This document shows, one piece after another, positions 1 through 5,270 of a DNA stretch of 5,620 nt. The translations under genes and the position numbers were made by a program. The notes under the pieces were generated by a model. It worked only from the letters and a program-made list of their open reading frames with translations, was not told the origin of the DNA and made no database searches. The DNA lies in the NCBI GenBank assembly GCA_900320415.1, contig ONSE01000258.1:1-5620 (forward strand). Reading direction: 5' to 3'. Position 1 is the first letter of the stretch; every line of letters starts with the position of its first letter. The DNA comes from an uncultured Eubacteriales bacterium. GTDB lineage: Bacteria; Bacillota; Clostridia; Oscillospirales; Acutalibacteraceae.

Positions 1-120
1 AGAAATCCGGTGTCGGACGAAGATGATTTTGTGTTTTCGGCACCGAAAAAAGACAAACCGCATTCAGATAAGGATAAAAAGAGAAATCCGGTGCTGGATG
101 ACGCCGATATCGTGTTTTCA
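1..120 (+). repeat. 81-bp-period tandem repeat inside the coding tail
   Basis: The segments at 1-39 and 82-120 are two copies of the same unit, starting with AGAAATCCGGTG and ending in GTGTTTTC. They are offset by 81 bases and encode RNPVSDEDDFVFS and RNPVLDDADIVFS. More copies may lie to the left of the window. Confidence 0.6.
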
Positions 121-174
121 ACTACAATCAACCGCGGTTCACGTTCAAAGAAAAGCAAACGAAAAAACAGATAG
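1..174 (+). CDS. C-terminal end of a charged protein with a 27-residue repeat (partial)
   Basis: An open frame enters from the left edge in frame 1 and ends at TAG (172-174), giving the last 57 residues of a protein whose start lies outside the window. The tail is very hydrophilic and lysine/arginine-rich, and it ends in a basic cluster (SKKSKRKNR). A motif RNPVxDxxDxVFS occurs twice, at residues 1-13 and 28-40. The second copy starts exactly 81 nt (27 codons) after the first, so this is an in-frame tandem duplication. No membrane segment or catalytic motif is visible. Such a tail suggests a disordered linker or interaction region, but that is inference and I do not recognise the family. The gene is convergent with the nitroreductase gene. 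The coding frame is supported by the repeat being kept in register. Confidence 0.65.
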   Translation, partial: RNPVSDEDDFVFSAPKKDKPHSDKDKKRNPVLDDADIVFSTTINRGSRSKKSKRKNR

Positions 175-277
175 AAAGTGTGAATATGAAACAATAACAA
201 GCAATAGGGTTAACGGCAGTCGCTTTTATCAAGCAGCCGGAAATAATCCCCGTTTAATTCTATGCGAGCCTTGATTC

Positions 278-315
278 CTTCATTCAATCCGCAGCTTCGT
301 GTGGATTGAATGAAG
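278..315. other. 13-bp perfect inverted repeat between convergent genes
   Basis: CTTCATTCAATCC (278-290) is mirrored exactly by GGATTGAATGAAG (303-315) across 12 nt. On the + strand RNA the stem can extend by G-U, C-G and A-U pairs, leaving a loop of about 6 nt. It lies between the ends of two convergent genes, where a bidirectional terminator or RNA-stabilising hairpin is expected. There is no U-run after the stem in either direction, so it is not a textbook intrinsic terminator. The right arm also takes part in a competing small dyad (ATTGAA 305-310 with TTCAAT 319-324). Apart from this repeat I see no gene or recognisable site in the 175-388 gap. Confidence 0.6.
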
Positions 316-388
316 TAGCTTCAATGAAAGTGATGACATCTAATTCTTTTATCGCTGCGTGTCAGATAGTCATAAGAATCGTCTCCGG

Positions 389-910
389 TTATAAAACCTT
401 GACAAGCTCGTCCCTGCTTTTTGAAATGCTGTGCCGCTCGGACGGCTTGCAGTCGTCGGCGATGATGCCGACGGGAAGCAGCGCAATCAGCTCATAACCG
501 TTCATTTCGGGAAAATGCTGTTTCAGCGCGTCCGCGTCGAAATGACCGATCCATGTGGAACCGTAGCCGAGGTCGTGAATTGCAAGCATCATCTGGGTGG
601 TGACGATAGACGCGTCAATCTCTGCAAAGTTCTTTTTGTCATAAGGCCTCACCCACGCTTCGTCCGCTTTGGCGCCAATCGCAAATATCACCTTTGCAGG
701 CTCAATAAACTTCATTTTTGTGCATGATAAAAGCTTATCTTTCGCGCTGTCGCTCTCAAACGTCCATATTCTGAACGGCTGGTAGTTCACTGCCGTCGGA
801 GCGCACAGTCCCGCCTCGATAATTTTTTCAATGTCCTCATGCGGAATATCTGCCGTCTCAAATTTACGTGCAGAATATCTGTCCTTCGCAAGTGTTAAAA
901 AATCCTTCAT
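389..910 (-). CDS. Nitroreductase-family FMN oxidoreductase
   Basis: This encodes a 173-residue cytoplasmic protein of the nitroreductase superfamily. Known members are FMN-binding homodimers that use NAD(P)H to reduce nitro compounds, quinones or similar acceptors. Visible signatures are the N-terminal RYSARKF (residues 11-17, the R-x-S-x-R phosphate-binding signature of FMN), APTAVNYQPF (37-46, the family APSxxNxQPW element), the helix and turn AIHDLGYGSTWIGHF (110-124), LPVGI (145-149) and KPSER (155-159). The length fits the compact one-domain branch. An in-frame GTG lies at 922, but a GAGGTG Shine-Dalgarno (920-925) overlaps it and sits 9 nt before ATG at 908-910, so the ATG is chosen. 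The gene follows MATE on the same strand, with the palindromic element between them. No convincing promoter is visible, so read-through from the MATE operon is possible. The substrate cannot be told from the sequence. Confidence 0.9.
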   Translation of the reverse strand: MKDFLTLAKDRYSARKFETADIPHEDIEKIIEAGLCAPTAVNYQPFRIWTFESDSAKDKLLSCTKMKFIEPAKVIFAIGAKADEAWVRPYDKKNFAEIDASIVTTQMMLAIHDLGYGSTWIGHFDADALKQHFPEMNGYELIALLPVGIIADDCKPSERHSISKSRDELVKVL

Positions 911-919
911 AATAAACTT

Positions 920-925
920 CACCTC
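920..925 (-). promoter_or_regulatory. Shine-Dalgarno deciding the nitroreductase start
   Basis: Read on the minus strand, GAGGTG is followed by 9 nt and then ATG (910-908). An upstream in-frame GTG (922-920) lies inside this site and would have no SD of its own, so it is unlikely to be the start. Confidence 0.65.
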
Positions 926-969
926 ATTTTTTTCTAAACAACAATACTGCTTATCTCTGTTTTCGAATT

Positions 970-1134
970 AAGGGAGCCTCTAATCATTCGGTATCGTGCA
1001 GAAGTGCGGAAGATTGATGGCAGAATGTTGTCAAAGCTCGGCAGGAATACTGACGTATTTCGAGGAGCTTTGGCAAGATGATGCCGTGAAGATTCCGGCT
1101 TTTTGCGCGGTAAGGTATTTTTAGAGGTTCCCTT
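970..1134. mobile_element. 165-bp full-length imperfect palindrome, MITE-like repeat element
   Basis: The segment is symmetric around 1052. The ends AGGGAGCCTCTAA (971-983) and TTAGAGGTTCCCT (1121-1133) are inverted repeats matching at 12 of 13 positions. The outer 53-nt arms (971-1023 and 1081-1133) match in mirror image, without gaps, at 36 of 53 positions. CAAAGCTC (1032-1039) pairs with GAGCTTTG (1065-1072), and AATAC (1046-1050) pairs with GTATT (1055-1059) around a 4-nt apex. It contains no credible gene. Terminal inverted repeats, small size and an intergenic position fit a non-autonomous miniature transposable element or a dispersed palindromic repeat. No clear target-site duplication flanks it (left flank GAATT, right flank TTTCAA), so insertion is inferred and may be old. 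In RNA it would fold into one long hairpin between the MATE and nitroreductase messages. Confidence 0.6.
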
Positions 1135-1153
1135 TTTCAAAATCCCGGATTTA

Positions 1154-2491
1154 TTATTTCGGCAACTCTCTGAAAAACTTCACAGCCAGAATCGCCGACG
1201 GAATGACCGCCAACACAACAGATAACGGCTGCGCCTCCTGAATACCGCCGAAGCCACGCAACTGCGACAAAATCAACAGCATCGGAATAAAAAACAATCC
1301 GTTTCGCAAAACCGACAAGAGCGACGCGCCGAATTTTTTCCCGGCGCTTTGCAAAGCCATTTCTGTCACCATACAGAACGGCAGAAACAGCTGAGCTACT
1401 CCCTGCAAAACCAGCGCCCGTGTTCCGAGCTCAACAACCCTGCCGTCATCACGGAATATTCCGATGATTTCTCCCGGAAACAAAAGCAGAACAACAGACA
1501 TAATGATAATGATGATCTCCGACAAAATAACCGTAAAGCGGAATGCCGCCTTGACCCTGTCGTATTTCTTCGCGCCGTAGTTAAACCCGCAGACAGGCTG
1601 GAATCCCTGACCAACACCGAGCGCAAAGGAAAATGTGAAGAATATTACACGCGATACGATGCTCATGGCGGCAACGGCGGCGTCACCGTAAACCGCAGCG
1701 CAGTTATTCAGAACAACCGCACTCAGAGAGTTCAGCCCCTGACGCAGCAGACTGGGCAAACCCGTACCGATAATTTCAGGGAGGGTTTCAGGCTTGATCA
1801 GCTTTGCGGCGAGTTTGCAGTGTGCTCGCCTTAACAGAAACATTGAAAGCAGAACCAAAAAGCCGATAATCTGCGAAATGAAGGTTGACAGTCCGGCTCC
1901 CGCAATTCCCATCTCAAAACCGAACATCAGTATCGGGTCGCCGATAATATTCAGCACCGCCCCTACCGCCAAGCCAATCATTCCGAGCATTGCCTTGCCC
2001 TCATAGCGCAGAATATTATTCATCGTGAAGCTCGCGGTGATAAACGGTGCCGCTGCCAAAACATAGCTGATGTAGATCTGCGCGTAAGGCGCGATCGTTT
2101 CGGTGCTTCCGAGAACCATTACCAAAGGCTTCAAAGCAAACACACAGCAAACGGAAACAAAAGCGCCGAATACGAGAGAGGAAAAAATCGCCGTCGAAGC
2201 AATTTTTGAGGCTTGCTCCTTATTCTTTGCACCAAGCAATCTGGATATCATGCTGCCCGCACCGTTGCCGAACATAAAACCAACCGCCTGCAAAACCGCC
2301 ATAAAACCGAATACGATGCCCACGGCTCCGCTTGCCGCGTTCCCCAGTTGACCGACAAACGCTGTATCAACGAGGTTGTAGATATTCGTGATCAGCATAC
2401 TGATGATTGTCGGCACAGACAGAGTAATGACGAGCCTTGAAACAGGCGTATGCGTCATTCTGTCAAACTGTGAAATACTCTTTGCACTCAT
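1154..2491 (-). CDS. MATE-family multidrug/cation antiporter
   Basis: This is a 445-residue integral membrane protein, the usual size for MATE exporters, which use Na+ or H+ gradients to expel cationic drugs or metabolites. The two-fold pseudo-repeat is visible. The N-half has IYNLVDTAFVGQLG (38-50, the conserved helix-1/2 stretch with Asp42), GNGAGSMISRLLGAKN (75-90) and NILRYEGKAMLGM (159-171) followed by NIIGDPILMF (181-190). The C-half has GVGQGFQPVCGFNYGAKKYDRV (292-313), the family QPxxGYNYGAK signature, and QSAGK (381-385). About 12 hydrophobic helices can be traced, for example 57-75, 103-126, 141-157, 204-220, 320-338 and 396-410. These features place it near the bacterial MepA/NorM-like branches, but the substrate is unknown. 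ATG (2489-2491) follows the ASCH stop by 3 nt with a weak GGA-type SD, so translation is probably coupled to ASCH. The gene is intact. Confidence 0.95.
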   Translation of the reverse strand: MSAKSISQFDRMTHTPVSRLVITLSVPTIISMLITNIYNLVDTAFVGQLGNAASGAVGIVFGFMAVLQAVGFMFGNGAGSMISRLLGAKNKEQASKIASTAIFSSLVFGAFVSVCCVFALKPLVMVLGSTETIAPYAQIYISYVLAAAPFITASFTMNNILRYEGKAMLGMIGLAVGAVLNIIGDPILMFGFEMGIAGAGLSTFISQIIGFLVLLSMFLLRRAHCKLAAKLIKPETLPEIIGTGLPSLLRQGLNSLSAVVLNNCAAVYGDAAVAAMSIVSRVIFFTFSFALGVGQGFQPVCGFNYGAKKYDRVKAAFRFTVILSEIIIIIMSVVLLLFPGEIIGIFRDDGRVVELGTRALVLQGVAQLFLPFCMVTEMALQSAGKKFGASLLSVLRNGLFFIPMLLILSQLRGFGGIQEAQPLSVVLAVIPSAILAVKFFRELPK

Positions 2492-2494
2492 TAT

Positions 2495-2839
2495 TCATCC
2501 GATTACCTTTATTTCAATTCCCAGAACGCCATATTTGCTTTGCTGCTCCGATGAATAGTATAATTCCATATCTTCGGGTTTCGCATTGGAAATATCCGCT
2601 TCGGTATAGCCGCACTTCAGCAGAGGAAGCCTTTTATATAATTCCGAAAAAGAACTAAAGTGATGTAAGCATATCACTTCCGCTGATATTTTCTCCCCTG
2701 TTTCTGTCTGAGTAAACTCAATTGTGTCACCGATTTTTATTTTCTGCCGCTTTTCATCGTTCAGGCGCAGTTCAATTGTCTTGCACCCTCTGCGGATCAT
2801 CATGAACGGTTCGGGACATAGCTTCATTTTGTGTGTCAT
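2495..2839 (-). CDS. ASCH-domain protein
   Basis: This is a 114-residue soluble protein made almost entirely of one ASCH (ASC-1 homology) domain, a PUA-like beta-barrel proposed to bind RNA or nucleotides. One small bacterial ASCH protein, YqfB, is an amidohydrolase. The signature is GCKTIELRLNDEKRQKIKIGDTIEF (18-42), in which G-x-K-T-x-E-x-R-L and the later GD turn are the conserved family residues. The C-terminal EQQSKYGVLGIEI (98-110) is the usual final strand. The start ATG (2837-2839) has an AGGGA Shine-Dalgarno (2847-2851) 7 nt upstream. A second ATG at codon 5 is less well placed. It is the first gene of a two-gene unit with the MATE exporter. Its biochemical role here is unknown, and the pairing suggests only co-expression. 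Confidence 0.88.
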   Translation of the reverse strand: MTHKMKLCPEPFMMIRRGCKTIELRLNDEKRQKIKIGDTIEFTQTETGEKISAEVICLHHFSSFSELYKRLPLLKCGYTEADISNAKPEDMELYYSSEQQSKYGVLGIEIKVIG

Positions 2840-2874
2840 ATTCTCATCCCTGTTCGTATAATATGTTGCTTAAA

Positions 2875-2914
2875 TAATCATAACAGATAAGCCGCCGCTT
2901 GTCTATCATTATCT
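2875..2914. promoter_or_regulatory. Imperfect dyad covering the ASCH-MATE promoter, possible operator
   Basis: AAGC (2889-2892) and GCTT (2897-2900) form the core of a hyphenated dyad. Interrupted pairing continues outwards into ATAAT... and ...ATTAT. The symmetric segment covers both the -35 and -10 hexamers, as a repressor or MerR-like activator site would. Function is inferred from position only. Confidence 0.3.
2877..2905 (-). promoter_or_regulatory. Sigma-A-type promoter of the ASCH-MATE operon
   Basis: On the minus strand, TAGACA (2905-2900) and TATGAT (2882-2877) are separated by exactly 17 nt. Each hexamer matches the consensus at 5 of 6 positions. The predicted start is near 2870, giving a leader of about 31 nt that contains the AGGGA SD. 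Confidence 0.6.
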
Positions 2915-2917
2915 CAT

Positions 2918-2942
2918 AAAACAATGAGTGGCACATTGTTTT
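2918..2942. other. 9-bp inverted repeat in the gap upstream of ASCH
   Basis: AAAACAATG (2918-2926) is mirrored exactly by CATTGTTTT (2934-2942) around a 7-nt loop. It lies downstream of the pseudokinase gene and just upstream of the ASCH promoter. It could be a weak A/T-rich terminator for the pseudokinase transcript, since the arm ends in a short U-run in either direction, or a protein-binding site. Confidence 0.4.
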
Positions 2943-2954
2943 TCCTTGATTAAC

Positions 2955-2990
2955 GTCGACAAAAATGAAAATCGCTCAAAATTTGCCGAC
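2955..2990. other. Long-loop inverted repeat GTCGACAAA...TTTGCCGAC
   Basis: GTCGACAAA (2955-2963) and TTTGCCGAC (2982-2990) are complementary at 8 of 9 positions across 18 nt. In minus-strand RNA the odd position becomes a G-U pair, so all 9 positions pair. Two small palindromes follow directly: CCACGTGG (2993-3000) and GCCCTTGGGC (3004-3013). The remainder of the gap up to 3125 holds a run of nine A's (3065-3073 region) but no gene I can support. Confidence 0.4.
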
Positions 2991-3125
2991 CCCCACGTGG
3001 AAAGCCCTTGGGCAGAAACTTATTTGCGTTATTCACCTCTCTGTCATCCCGAATTGCAAGGACTATATCTCTGAAAAAAAAACAAGAGAAAGCATCATGG
3101 TTTTGCAATACTCGTTATATCATCC

Positions 3126-4673
3126 TCAAAGTGTATTTCTGTAAAGCAAAAACGGAGCGCGGAAACGGTTGTCATACTGCGCAACAGGATAAAGCCTTGC
3201 GTTGTTTTCACTGACGGCAAGCAAACGTTCAAAACCTTCGTCAAACAGAAACCGTTTGCCGTCAAATTCTCTGACTGTATAATCCAATTCTTTAATGATG
3301 CCGCTGTCGGGCAGTATGAGTCTGTTCTTATTCCAGACCAAGCCATCCTTGCTCGGGATATTGACCTTTTCGCACCCTTCAGGCGTAGGCTTGAAGGTGA
3401 CCTCCTTGCCGTCAAGCGCGATGACAATTTCCTCGTCCCATTTCCTGATGCGGGGATCGCCCTCTTTAAAATCCTCGCGCGTCATGCGAGGTCTGCCGAG
3501 CAGCTTCTCGTGTATCTCAGGCAGATACCGCGCGACATACTCCGGCAGATGATCACCGTACTGATCGATCAGCCGCTGTACGCTTTGGCGATCGTTCCAC
3601 TCGGCAAAGAGCAGAATATCGGTCGGCTCGCGGAGCATATCAAACATACTGACGCCGCCGAAGGACTCGGTCATTTTATTCTCGCTGATCCGCCGTTCCA
3701 ACAACATGAGGTTATATCTGAAAAGAGGAATATTCGGGAAGCTCAAGACCAAATCGGTTAATTCCCTGCCCGCGGCCTCCCACTTGCCGCAGTCAATCAG
3801 CCGCAGGGCATGATTGTTATCGTAAAATGCATCCATGTCCACATAGTGAGAGGTGAGATCAGTGGGAATTCCGAGTTCAAACAGCAAATGCTCATAATCA
3901 GGCAGCATTTTCGGCAGGTTCAGATTAAACCCCGCCAGCGCGACACAAACGACCTTTTTGAGTTGCACGGGCATTTCAGCCTTGAAAGACGGGAGATAAT
4001 CCGAAAAGCTTTCATCCGCTTCTGACGGTGAATCCCATAGTTTTTTGCCGGTATACATCTCGAGCACCATCAGTGCCCAACGGCTGATGGTTTCGTGCTC
4101 CTTTTCGGAAAAATCGGTCCATAAGCAGGTTGCAGCGCACGATATCTTCAAACAGCGATCATCTGTGATCATGATATTATCTTCGAGAGGCGCGGGAAGC
4201 GGAGTGGAAACCTCATTCTCGTATCGCACCATCAGCTCTGCCGTCAAACGGGCGATATCATTCAGACGCTTCTCGACTTCATCATCGTTTCCGACATACA
4301 GCTCACCGCTTTTTATATAATCTCTCAGTGTTCCGCGACCGCACCATTCGGTAAAGAACGCCGTGCTGCCGGCGATATGGCGCACGTCGTAAAACGCCTC
4401 GATCCACGGGTAAAGCTGCTTGGGGATTAAACATCGCTGATAACAGCTGACGACCTTCTGCTGCTCCCAATCGGCCATATTCAGAAAAACAGTCGGGTCA
4501 GGTCGGATCATACGCAGATACAGGTGCCAGCGCCTGTGATATACCTTCCACTCATAGCCGTTTTTGGTAATCTTCGGCACGGATACCACCTCATAAATAC
4601 CGTGGAACACGTCGCCCTTCCTGATATCCTCATTCGGGATATAATCCTCATAAGTCATAATCAGTTTTTTCAT
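3126..4673 (-). CDS. Pseudokinase with TPR-like and beta-rich C-terminal regions
   Basis: This is a 515-residue soluble protein. Residues 20-270 follow the layout of bacterial Ser/Thr (Hanks-type) kinases: GIYEVV (25-30) opens the N-lobe, FFTEWCGRGTLRDYI (106-120) is the hinge and helix D, and SRWALMVLEMYTGKKLW (197-213) is the helix F region. The catalytic residues are gone. The glycine loop is ITKNGYEW (35-42). The VAIK lysine is replaced in LRMIRP (53-58, Ile56 at the lysine position). The HRDxKxxN loop is TPLPAPLEDN (157-166), keeping only the terminal DN. DFG is replaced by Cys-Ala-Ala (179-181). Residues 286-328 resemble a TPR hairpin (ALRLIDCGKWEAA, then YNLMLLERR). Residues about 410-515 are beta-rich and unassigned. 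Phosphotransfer is therefore unlikely, and a scaffold or regulator role is inferred. An AGGGGA SD (4679-4684) sits 5 nt before ATG. The gene is intact, and its stop is TGA at 3126-3128. Confidence 0.75.
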   Translation of the reverse strand: MKKLIMTYEDYIPNEDIRKGDVFHGIYEVVSVPKITKNGYEWKVYHRRWHLYLRMIRPDPTVFLNMADWEQQKVVSCYQRCLIPKQLYPWIEAFYDVRHIAGSTAFFTEWCGRGTLRDYIKSGELYVGNDDEVEKRLNDIARLTAELMVRYENEVSTPLPAPLEDNIMITDDRCLKISCAATCLWTDFSEKEHETISRWALMVLEMYTGKKLWDSPSEADESFSDYLPSFKAEMPVQLKKVVCVALAGFNLNLPKMLPDYEHLLFELGIPTDLTSHYVDMDAFYDNNHALRLIDCGKWEAAGRELTDLVLSFPNIPLFRYNLMLLERRISENKMTESFGGVSMFDMLREPTDILLFAEWNDRQSVQRLIDQYGDHLPEYVARYLPEIHEKLLGRPRMTREDFKEGDPRIRKWDEEIVIALDGKEVTFKPTPEGCEKVNIPSKDGLVWNKNRLILPDSGIIKELDYTVREFDGKRFLFDEGFERLLAVSENNARLYPVAQYDNRFRAPFLLYRNTL

Positions 4674-4698
4674 ATCTTTCCCCTGTTTTCGTGAGTGT

Positions 4699-4728
4699 TA
4701 TCTACACACTGTAATATGATATTTTCAA
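4699..4728 (-). promoter_or_regulatory. Candidate promoter of the pseudokinase gene
   Basis: On the minus strand, TTGAAA (4728-4723) is followed after 18 nt by TAGATA (4704-4699), a weak -10. The predicted start near 4692 would give a leader of about 19 nt with the SD. The -35 overlaps the stop codon of the upstream LRR pseudogene. Confidence 0.35.
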
Positions 4729-4733
4729 GTTTC

Positions 4734-4749
4734 GGAACTGTCCTGTTCC
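4734..4749. promoter_or_regulatory. Palindrome GGAAC-N6-GTTCC beside the pseudokinase promoter
   Basis: GGAACTGTCCTGTTCC is symmetric in its 5-bp arms plus one inner pair and ends 5 bp before the -35. Its right arm overlaps a tandem CCTGTTC repeat (4742-4755). It also lies in the coding end of the upstream pseudogene, so it could be chance. It may be an operator. Confidence 0.25.
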
Positions 4750-5210
4750 CTGTTCGCGCCGCAGAGCTCACATCGTCCTTTTAGCGATGCCCCCCATCTT
4801 CGGCATTGTTCGGCGATCTGTTCTTTCGCTGCGTGCTTTCCGAACCAGCCGCCGTCGATCACTGTGCCGGTGTCGGAATAGTATCGCTCCTCATATCCGC
4901 AGCGGACGCAGATGGCATGGGCGACCTTACCGGACGCGGCGAAGGTACCGTCGTCATCATCAATAAAGAAGTGACTTGCGTTGCCGATAATCTTGAGGTC
5001 GGCCCAACAAACGTGTCTTCCTCCATTTCGGTCACACTATCCGGGATATCTATCTCCCTGAGATGAACCAAAGTCTGAAAACTCGTTCCGCCAACAGGCA
5101 CCAATATATGAATCAGTATACCATTTTTTACGCCGAATAACAACCGTTTCGTCCAACTATATCCGCTCACAAATCCGGATAGCGATTCTGATCTGATTTG
5201 GATTTTTCTC

Positions 5211-5239
5211 TTGAAAAACAGAAAATTCACGGCTATAAT
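5211..5239 (+). promoter_or_regulatory. Strong sigma-A promoter of the PadR gene
   Basis: TTGAAA (5211-5216) and a perfect TATAAT (5234-5239) are separated by exactly 17 nt. The predicted start is near 5246, 25 nt before the ATG. Confidence 0.85.
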
Positions 5240-5240
5240 C

Positions 5241-5259
5241 ATGTTACTGTTAGTAACAT
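5241..5259. promoter_or_regulatory. PadR-type operator, perfect 8-bp dyad
   Basis: ATGTTACT (5241-5248) and AGTAACAT (5252-5259) are exact inverted repeats around GTT. The outer ATGT...ACAT is the half-site pattern known for PadR-family regulators. It begins 1 bp after the -10 and covers the predicted start site, so binding would block transcription of the PadR gene. This suggests autorepression. Confidence 0.7.
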
Positions 5260-5265
5260 AGGAGG
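5260..5265 (+). promoter_or_regulatory. Consensus Shine-Dalgarno of the PadR gene
   Basis: AGGAGG lies 5 nt before ATG (5271-5273) and fixes the start. Confidence 0.85.
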
Positions 5266-5270
5266 AACAA

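Larger units (their letters stand above)
4725..5242 (-). pseudogene. BspA-like leucine-rich-repeat / CxxC-CxxC protein gene, frameshifted
   Basis: Two adjacent reading frames together give one protein. In the upstream frame (to about 5004) I read VKNGILIHI, then LREIDIPDSVTEMEEDTFVG, a classic LRR_5 (BspA/TpLRR) unit. After a net -1 shift at about 5003-5008, the other frame continues with ADLKIIGNASHFFIDDDDG and runs 93 codons to TGA (4725-4727). An LRR_5 unit would normally read TFVGC.DLK, so a 4-base loss in the VG-C region fits well. The C-terminal part has two CxxC pairs (CVRC, codons at 4899-4910; CELC, at 4761-4772), probably a four-cysteine zinc ribbon. The upstream frame is open beyond 5242, but no start with an SD exists and the region merges with the divergent PadR promoter, so the 5' end looks truncated and its limit is uncertain. 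The stop is 51 nt before the pseudokinase ATG, suggesting a former operon. A sequencing error at the frameshift cannot be excluded. Confidence 0.6.

Noticed and set aside
23..274. 83-codon + strand frame at the left edge
   Set aside because: It overlaps in another frame the repeat-containing tail, whose motif is kept in register in frame 1.
934..1140. 68-codon minus-strand frame through the palindromic element
   Set aside because: It starts at TTG without an SD and lies almost wholly in the symmetric repeat, which explains the open frame.
1349..1834. 161-codon + strand frame
   Set aside because: It is antisense to a clear MATE gene, has no SD or recognisable domain, and is a shadow of the biased third positions.
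2858..2863. TATTAT as a -10 for ASCH
   Set aside because: It would start transcription at the SD itself and has no -35 at proper spacing; the TAGACA/TATGAT pair is better.
3050..3125. Intrinsic terminator of the pseudokinase gene
   Set aside because: A long U-run would occur in minus-strand RNA (about 3065-3073), but I could not find a stable GC-rich stem directly before it.
4734..4749. LexA/SOS box
   Set aside because: The Gram-positive LexA box has GAAC-N4-GTTC; here the spacer is 6, so the site does not fit.
4859..5003. C-terminal third of the 149-codon minus-strand frame (5308-4859)
   Set aside because: After 5003 its sequence loses LRR character, while the neighbouring frame carries the continuation with two CxxC pairs, so this part is out of frame.
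4806..5066. 86-codon + strand frame
   Set aside because: It is antisense to the LRR/CxxC pseudogene, which has recognisable motifs, and has no family resemblance.
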